From the NCBI GenBank assembly GCA_000969725.1, contig JXSR01S018761.1: 49,418 nucleotides of DNA, one strand, 5' to 3'. Positions 44,462 through 49,418 of the stretch are shown piece after piece. The stretch comes from Ophiothrix spiculata. Lineage: Eukaryota > Echinodermata > Ophiuroidea > Amphilepidida > Ophiotrichidae. The translations under genes and the position numbers were made by a program. The notes beneath the pieces are model-generated. The model ran no database searches, was not told where the DNA came from, and saw only the letters and a list, made by a program, of their open reading frames with translations. The first letter of the stretch is position 1, and the number at the start of each line of letters is the position of its first letter.

Positions 44462-44865
44462 TAAACCTTGAAGTATGTAACAAGCAATCAGACTCTGTTA
44501 CAAGATCAATAGCATATCCCTTGTATTCTACAACATTGTGAACTCAGTGGTTTTGTATCATGTAAGAGACTAGTAATGATTGATTAGGATAATTAAGGCC
44601 ATCACTGTGTATTAATATTCTTGTATGTGAATCGCTCATTATTTTGGTATCATGTTTGGTTAATTTTGTTGCTATATCATATGGACAAACATTTAAATTA
44701 ACTCCATTTGAATATTCAGCAAGATTTGGCACGTGTTTATGATTTGAAAAATAAGGACCAATTTACATGGTTATGATGTATAAAATACAAACTAATTTAC
44801 TTCCTTGTATGGTCATATTGGTTTATGTGCATTAATTGGCTGCTTGTTGCATACTTACAGGTTTA
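44462..44865. mobile_element. MITE with TAAACCTTGAAGTATG ends, copy 2
   Basis: Close to 17926-18302 through most of its length. The right end reads atacttacaggttta and directly touches the TACAGGGTGTCCC element. Confidence 0.85.
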
Positions 44866-45134
44866 TACAGGGTGTCCCTTAAAAAAGGAAACCGAGATTT
44901 GCGCCCTCTGTTCTTGGAAACAGTTGAATGATTTGGAGTACTGTTTTGCTAGATTGATGCACCAGAAAGTCCTCTTTACAACAATACCAAATATTCCTAC
45001 GTTGTTAACCTGGTTGAGTAATTACGACCAATTTTATGAATTGTGCATTTTATGCCTTTGTACCACTTTTGGTAGAGTTAACTTCTTCGTCTTTTGGTGC
45101 CATTTAATGGAAATTCGAAGACTTTGCTGTTAAG

Positions 45135-45274
45135 CAGGGATGTAAGTGACACAACGTGTAACAACCTGAAGTAGTGACAGAAAGGCCTGAAAATGAAGTA
45201 AAATTGTCCAAAACTAGGCTGAGAATAAGTAAAACAGGGTAAATTTTGAAGGGCCTGAATTCGTACATCCATGT
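45135..45274. mobile_element. Small hAT-type MITE with TGTTAAG duplication
   Basis: The element starts CAGGGATG and ends CATCCATG. It is flanked by TGTTAAG at 45128-45134 and 45275-45281. The interior resembles the element at 3042-3193. Confidence 0.8.
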
Positions 45275-45406
45275 GTTAAGGTAGGCCAACAGGAAATCTC
45301 TCTCCGATAATAAACGGCAACTTTATCAAGGCTACGTATCTGTTCTCATTCAACAAGTGACAAAGAAAACATTTAAAAGATGAACTGCATCTTGCAATGC
45401 TATTAG

Positions 45407-45716
45407 CAGGGCATAGAAAAAAATTCAACCTTTCTGGGAACTATTCTAGTGCTGATGAGAATTTTCTGTGAGATTTATGAAAAAATTGTTAAAATTGCTC
45501 TAAAAAATCACTAGTTTTTGTCAGTAATTTGACATTAACCCCTAAATTTGCATTATTGGCTCATTTATTTGTATTTTATCATTTAATATTGCCAGAAAAA
45601 AATCATCTGTCGTCAGAAATTTTTGTTATTATTTGATTTTATATTATTATTTTTTAAGCTTACCGGTTTTTTCTGGGGAACGGCGCGCCCGCGTTACCGC
45701 GGATTTCGAAGGCCTG
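45407..45716. mobile_element. hAT-type MITE with 8-bp duplication, copy 2
   Basis: The element begins CAGGGCATAG and ends GAAGGCCTG, flanked by the identical word gctattag at 45399-45406 and 45717-45724. It shares most of its length with the element at 14619-14954, for example gagaattttctgtgagattt and gcggatttcgaa. Confidence 0.93.
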
Positions 45717-46219
45717 GCTATTAGCTTGTTTAAATAAAGCATGCACTAACAAAAATACGATATCAACCTGATGAATGGTTTGAAATTCAATTTTGGGATT
45801 GGATTTTCCATAGCTCCGAGTCAAATAGGAAGCAAATTAATCATGAAATCTCCTTTAAAAAACGTTCCTGTGTTCAATTGCACTCTGCAAGTTTAATATT
45901 CTAAATCTAGGAACAATCCGATATTCAATCATCCAAAAAAGAGTCTTAAAGGAGTCCGTCTTTTAACAAGGCTTAAACTCAAGCAAATCATGAGCAAGAA
46001 GTTAACGCTACCAAAAAGTGGTACAAAGGCATAAAATGCACAATTCATTAAATTGGTCATAATTATTCAACAAGGTTAGCAACGTAGGAATATTTGGTAT
46101 TGTTGTAAAGAGGACTTTCTGGTGCATTAATCTAGCAAAACAGTACTCCAAATCATTCAACCGTTTCCAAGAACAGAGGGCGCAAATCTCGGTTTCCTTT
46201 TTTAAGGGACACCCTGTAG

Positions 46220-47165
46220 AGTATATATATTTACATAGTTCTGTGTATAGACGTTTAAACATAATCACAGGGCTGTCTACAGTGTAGAGGCCTCACTTTG
46301 TTTATACAGAGGGGAGTACCATGGCCTTTATGTTTTGAGCTTTTGCTGCTGAAAATTTCCATGAATATTTAAAATGACACAGTATAATAATGCAAGATAT
46401 TCTTAGAAATTTGCCAAATTAAGGAGACCCTGATAATTTGCATAATTGAAGTGCTGAATTACATTATTGGCGTGCCATTTCAGCACTGTCTCTTCTCCAA
46501 AAGAGGTAAAAAATTTTCAATTATAAGTAGTTGAGGCAACAATATATGGTTGAAGTACAATACAAAAAACCTTATTTTCTCAGGCACCTCTTTTTAGAAT
46601 TCAAAGTGCTGAAGCCTTTTATCTGTCTGATGATCGGTTTACATAATGATCACAACTGTATTCTGTGCAATAGAGGGATTGCATGTTTCGTATCATACTG
46701 CAAATATTATGGATTGTTAAAGTGCATTCAACATAAGTATTTAACATAACCAGCCACTTCAGATTGTCCAATCTATAAAAATGCACCATTATCAGCAGGT
46801 CAATTACAATATCTTGTTGAATAGACTACGCTACGCCATATTTGCGGGGAAGGTCATTAGTCAAAATCTTTTGTTTGCTACCAATCGATAAAGACATGCA
46901 AACCCTCTATAGTAACAGTTGCCTTACAGAGTTACTTTTCAGCCCTCTTCTATAAAAAAGTGACACAATTGTGATTTTTCACTTTTGCATTAAATTCAAC
47001 ATGTCTCAAGACTGGAGGTGGAATAAGCAAACCAAACTGAATGAACAGCATTTGAAAGCTTGGAGTTTTTCCTTTTCAATGATATACCATCATACTAAAT
47101 TAGTATTTTGGTTTTGCTACAGAGGGCGCTTTTCAACTTGTACAATTTTCATTGGGACACACTGT
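46220..47165. other. Downstream of the B-box/NHL gene; probable end of another TIR element
   Basis: The right edge reads agagggcgcttttcaac, then cattgggacacactgta, a word like the ends of the 44866 element family. No matching left end was found. The B-box gene stop codon begins only a few bases beyond, so its 3' UTR must run into this sequence. Confidence 0.5.
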
Positions 47166-47169
47166 ATTT

Positions 47170-48618
47170 CTATGGTCTTTGAAACATCCTGACCATTTTC
47201 TTGCTATATTCAGCAACATACAATATCTGATCATCATGAGACAGAGCAATACCATTAGGGTCATCAACTTCTTTAGTAACACAATCCATGTATACCCTGC
47301 CTGCTATGTACTTGTAGATAGCTTTTGGGTTGCCATCATTCACAATAAATGCTTCATCTGTTGTACTACAACACACACGCAAGGGCTTCCATGATGTCAC
47401 TTCATCAGGAGGATCCAGTGTGTGCAAACAATTGCCTGAATAGTCAAACAATTGGACAGATTGATTTCTATAACTTGCTACTACGACTTCTGCATTGGAT
47501 GTGACTGCTACACTGGAGGGTAGATATGGGATTGTATAGCTGCATTTCAGTGACCCATCAGGATTGTGGATGGATATTGCATTATCTCTCATACCAAATA
47601 TCATCAACCCATTCTTATCTACAGTAACTGCCCAAGCTCCAGATGGTTGTTTATTTGCATTGAGAGTTTCGAATTTGGAAATGACTTGATAGTTACTTTT
47701 GTACTTAATGGCTATTTGACTTTGAAGTGGATAGAGATATGTGTCATCACTGGTGATGCAGATATCTCCATTTCCAACTTGCCTGGCATCAAATGTAAGC
47801 AAAAGATCACCAGACTGGGAGAGCACTTTCACACAATTACCTGAGTCACATACAGCAACCTTTCCATCTGAAGTAACAGCAATGCCTGTAGGGTGATATT
47901 TACAATCCATTTTGAATCCTCCTATCTGTTTCCATGACTGGTTGAATTCTCCCATGGAAACAGATGTAGGAAACTTGACCTTACTAACATCTATTTTATT
48001 CAGGGTCATTTGGTTTACCTTCTCTAGAGCTTCTAACACAGATTTAAAGTTTTCTAGTATGTTATAGTGAGAACCTGATTCAACAAGGGCCTGACCTTGT
48101 GCATTTGCATTTTCTACCTCTTGTAGCATAGCCTTGGCACTATTTTTACTGGTATTAAGCCTAAAATGATCACTATTCTTTAATTGAATGACAATATCAT
48201 CCATTTTAGTATACATATGCTCAATCTCTTTCAACTTTTCAATTTCAGCTTGCTTCAAAGATTTCCTAGCTTTATCAGCATCATCAACAAGTTGAGTTAA
48301 TACTGAATCTGTCTTTTGAATAGTATCTTGACACTTCTTCTTTTGGTCATCACACCGTTTCATCGCTTGCTTGACAACACCCAATTTCTCCTCAGCTGCT
48401 TTCTTCAACGTGACATACTCATGATCACGGCAGTGCTGTTTCATCACTATACAGTCTCTACACACAAGTTGTTGACATGTGTAGCAGTAGAATTTCTTTT
48501 GTTCTTCTTCATGTTCGGTACACATCTGATCTTCATTCTTTGTGGTCTGTGCCTTTAAGAGATAATCAAAAAAACCAAGGATTTTCAAAAATGTTGAATT
48601 AAATTTGGAAACATACAT
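47170..48618 (-). CDS. B-box zinc finger, coiled coil and NHL-like propeller protein (TRIM family-like, no RING seen)
   Basis: An uninterrupted frame of 482 codons. A B-box type 2 finger occupies residues 33-66: C33, H36, C45, C48, C53, C56, H62 and H66. A charged helical region rich in Lys, Glu and Gln (about 72-205) fits a coiled coil. From about residue 225 come repeated beta-propeller-like strands: PTGIAVTSDGKVAVCDSG, PSGAWAVTVDKNGLMI, PSSVAVTSNAEVVVAS and PNGIALSHDDQILYVAE. This is the order seen in TRIM2/3/32/71-like NHL proteins, which act as ubiquitin ligases when a RING is present. No RING lies in this frame or in the 800 bases upstream. The first 30 residues (from MYVSKFNSTF) look non-homologous; the true start may be M32 (near 48525) or a splice acceptor near 48550. 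Invertebrate genomes often hold many such genes; no ortholog can be named. Confidence 0.88.
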   Translation of the reverse strand: MYVSKFNSTFLKILGFFDYLLKAQTTKNEDQMCTEHEEEQKKFYCYTCQQLVCRDCIVMKQHCRDHEYVTLKKAAEEKLGVVKQAMKRCDDQKKKCQDTIQKTDSVLTQLVDDADKARKSLKQAEIEKLKEIEHMYTKMDDIVIQLKNSDHFRLNTSKNSAKAMLQEVENANAQGQALVESGSHYNILENFKSVLEALEKVNQMTLNKIDVSKVKFPTSVSMGEFNQSWKQIGGFKMDCKYHPTGIAVTSDGKVAVCDSGNCVKVLSQSGDLLLTFDARQVGNGDICITSDDTYLYPLQSQIAIKYKSNYQVISKFETLNANKQPSGAWAVTVDKNGLMIFGMRDNAISIHNPDGSLKCSYTIPYLPSSVAVTSNAEVVVASYRNQSVQLFDYSGNCLHTLDPPDEVTSWKPLRVCCSTTDEAFIVNDGNPKAIYKYIAGRVYMDCVTKEVDDPNGIALSHDDQILYVAEYSKKMVRMFQRP

Positions 48619-48699
48619 GCTATCCTTTAACTGGCCAAGAGTTGATAAATATGCTTAAATCACCACAATGACTGATTCTGCACAAGCATTCTTTAATAT

Positions 48700-49418
48700 T
48701 GTTATGAGAGCCTGAATTATTTATTTCTGTTGATTAATTTTTCATTTAATTGGTAGAAGCTTTAATTATTGATTGCTTTCTGACAGAATGATATTTTTCA
48801 ATTTTATGGTGATTTTCAATTCTGTAAAAATATGCAATTGAACCAATCAGATGATGGGAATTTCCATAATTAGATCATCTTTAATTAATTTGGGGAATTC
48901 CAAATTGCTATAAAAGGTGTTTGTATTTATCTTACATTGTGGGAAATTCCCAGGGTGCTAAAACTGTACATGACAGCATGGAGGAAAATTTGTGCAATGT
49001 GAAAACTTTTGCCTGGGCCAGTTGACTTTGGAGCAAAAGTCAAATTGACTCTGTTGTGTGTGGATGAATAGCTGGATTTTGTTTTGACAGAGTTATGCTG
49101 ATTAATGTACAGAAGACTTTGTCTTTGGAGTTAGCAATAAATTGAAGATCATTTTGGAGTAAATTGTAGAATTAATGACGACTTGTGTGTTTTATATTTA
49201 TCAAAGAGGATAATTTTACATTCAAGCTTAAGAAGAGTATTGCTGGACTATTGTGTTGAAATGCCTTCAGATTTCGATCTTTATGCTTCAGAGACTGAAT
49301 TTATCGGACTATAAAATTACTTGGATTGTATATCTTGAAGGATCGCGTGGATTACACACCGGTTTAAGTCATTGCAAAAGTATTTGTAAACTTAGAACCA
49401 TAAGTGAATATTAAAGTG
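48700..49418 (+). mobile_element. Dispersed repeat, possible LTR, copy 2 (cut by window end)
   Basis: Starts TGTTATG (after ttaatat) and matches 37791 onward, including ccaatcagatg, a TATA-like ctataaaagg, gggaaattccca, tcggactataaa and ggatcgcgtggatta. Here the insertion site of the 38721 MITE is empty (atattaaagtg). The repeat continues past the window edge. It begins about 80 bases upstream of the B-box/NHL reading frame, so it could contribute to that gene's promoter or separate it from an upstream exon. Confidence 0.7.

Larger units (their letters stand above)
44866..46219. mobile_element. Long-armed TIR element, TACAGGGTGTCCC...GGGACACCCTGTA
   Basis: The arms at 44866-45092 and 45993-46219 are inverted copies of about 226 bases, differing at about eight positions plus one indel over the 215 bases compared. 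Both ends carry TA, which fits a mariner-type target. Each arm has a 68-codon open frame containing CALCSWK and LEYCFARLMHQKVLF, but three silent and five replacement changes between the arms give no sign of protein constraint. Two hAT-type MITEs lie in the interior. Confidence 0.85.

Noticed and set aside
44825-46268. Conserved small protein (CALCSWK...MHQKVLF) encoded twice
   Set aside because: Both frames lie in the inverted arms of one mobile element. The differences between arms are as often replacing as silent, so there is no evidence of selection on protein.
37791-49418. The two same-orientation repeats as the 5' and 3' LTRs of one 11-kb retrotransposon
   Set aside because: The sequence between them has no gag, protease or polymerase frame and contains SLC8B1 and B-box/NHL exons on the opposite strand. 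Two independent copies are more likely.
1-49418. CRISPR array, prokaryotic operon or viral genome
   Set aside because: Tandem repeats present have no uniform spacers, coding sequence is spliced, and there are no cas or viral structural genes. The window is ordinary animal nuclear DNA.

Overview
This is a stretch of AT-rich animal nuclear DNA. Coding sequence comes in short exons with GT/AG borders, introns are long, and most of the rest is transposon debris. The content (an NCLX-type exchanger, a TRIM-like B-box/NHL protein, jockey/CR1-like LINE fragments, tRNA-derived SINEs, many MITEs, frequent AGGCCTA motifs) suggests a marine invertebrate, perhaps an echinoderm or other ambulacrarian. That placement is inference. 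There is nothing prokaryotic and no CRISPR array or tRNA gene proper.

Layout. 1-16.2 kb holds no convincing functional gene: a head-to-head satellite of about 190-bp units (about 0.43-2.6 kb), tRNA-derived SINEs, and many terminal-inverted-repeat (TIR) elements, including a deeply nested group at 9.3-11.1 kb. 16.2-41.3 kb is the C-terminal part of one minus-strand gene, the mitochondrial Na+/Ca2+(Li+) exchanger SLC8B1/NCLX. It has ten well-phased exons plus one doubtful cassette exon, giving about 375 residues and ending in a stop codon at 16222. The N-terminal half with the alpha-1 repeat was not found in the window. Its introns carry three LINE fragments, a 41-bp minisatellite, a 97-bp tandem array and many MITEs. 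41.3-47.1 kb is repeat-rich sequence, including a TIR element with arms of about 226 bp and two hAT-type MITEs inside it. 47.2-48.6 kb is a minus-strand B-box/coiled-coil/NHL-like open reading frame of 482 codons. 48.7 kb to the end repeats the sequence at 37.8-39.1 kb and may be a long terminal repeat.

The two genes have no evident functional link. The most unusual signals are: decayed tandem copies of the last SLC8B1 exon lying downstream of the gene, each interrupted by different transposons; two MITE copies with intact 8-bp target duplications; several elements with TTAA or TA target sites; and the long-armed TIR element. Everything here comes from reading the sequence; no search or alignment was run.
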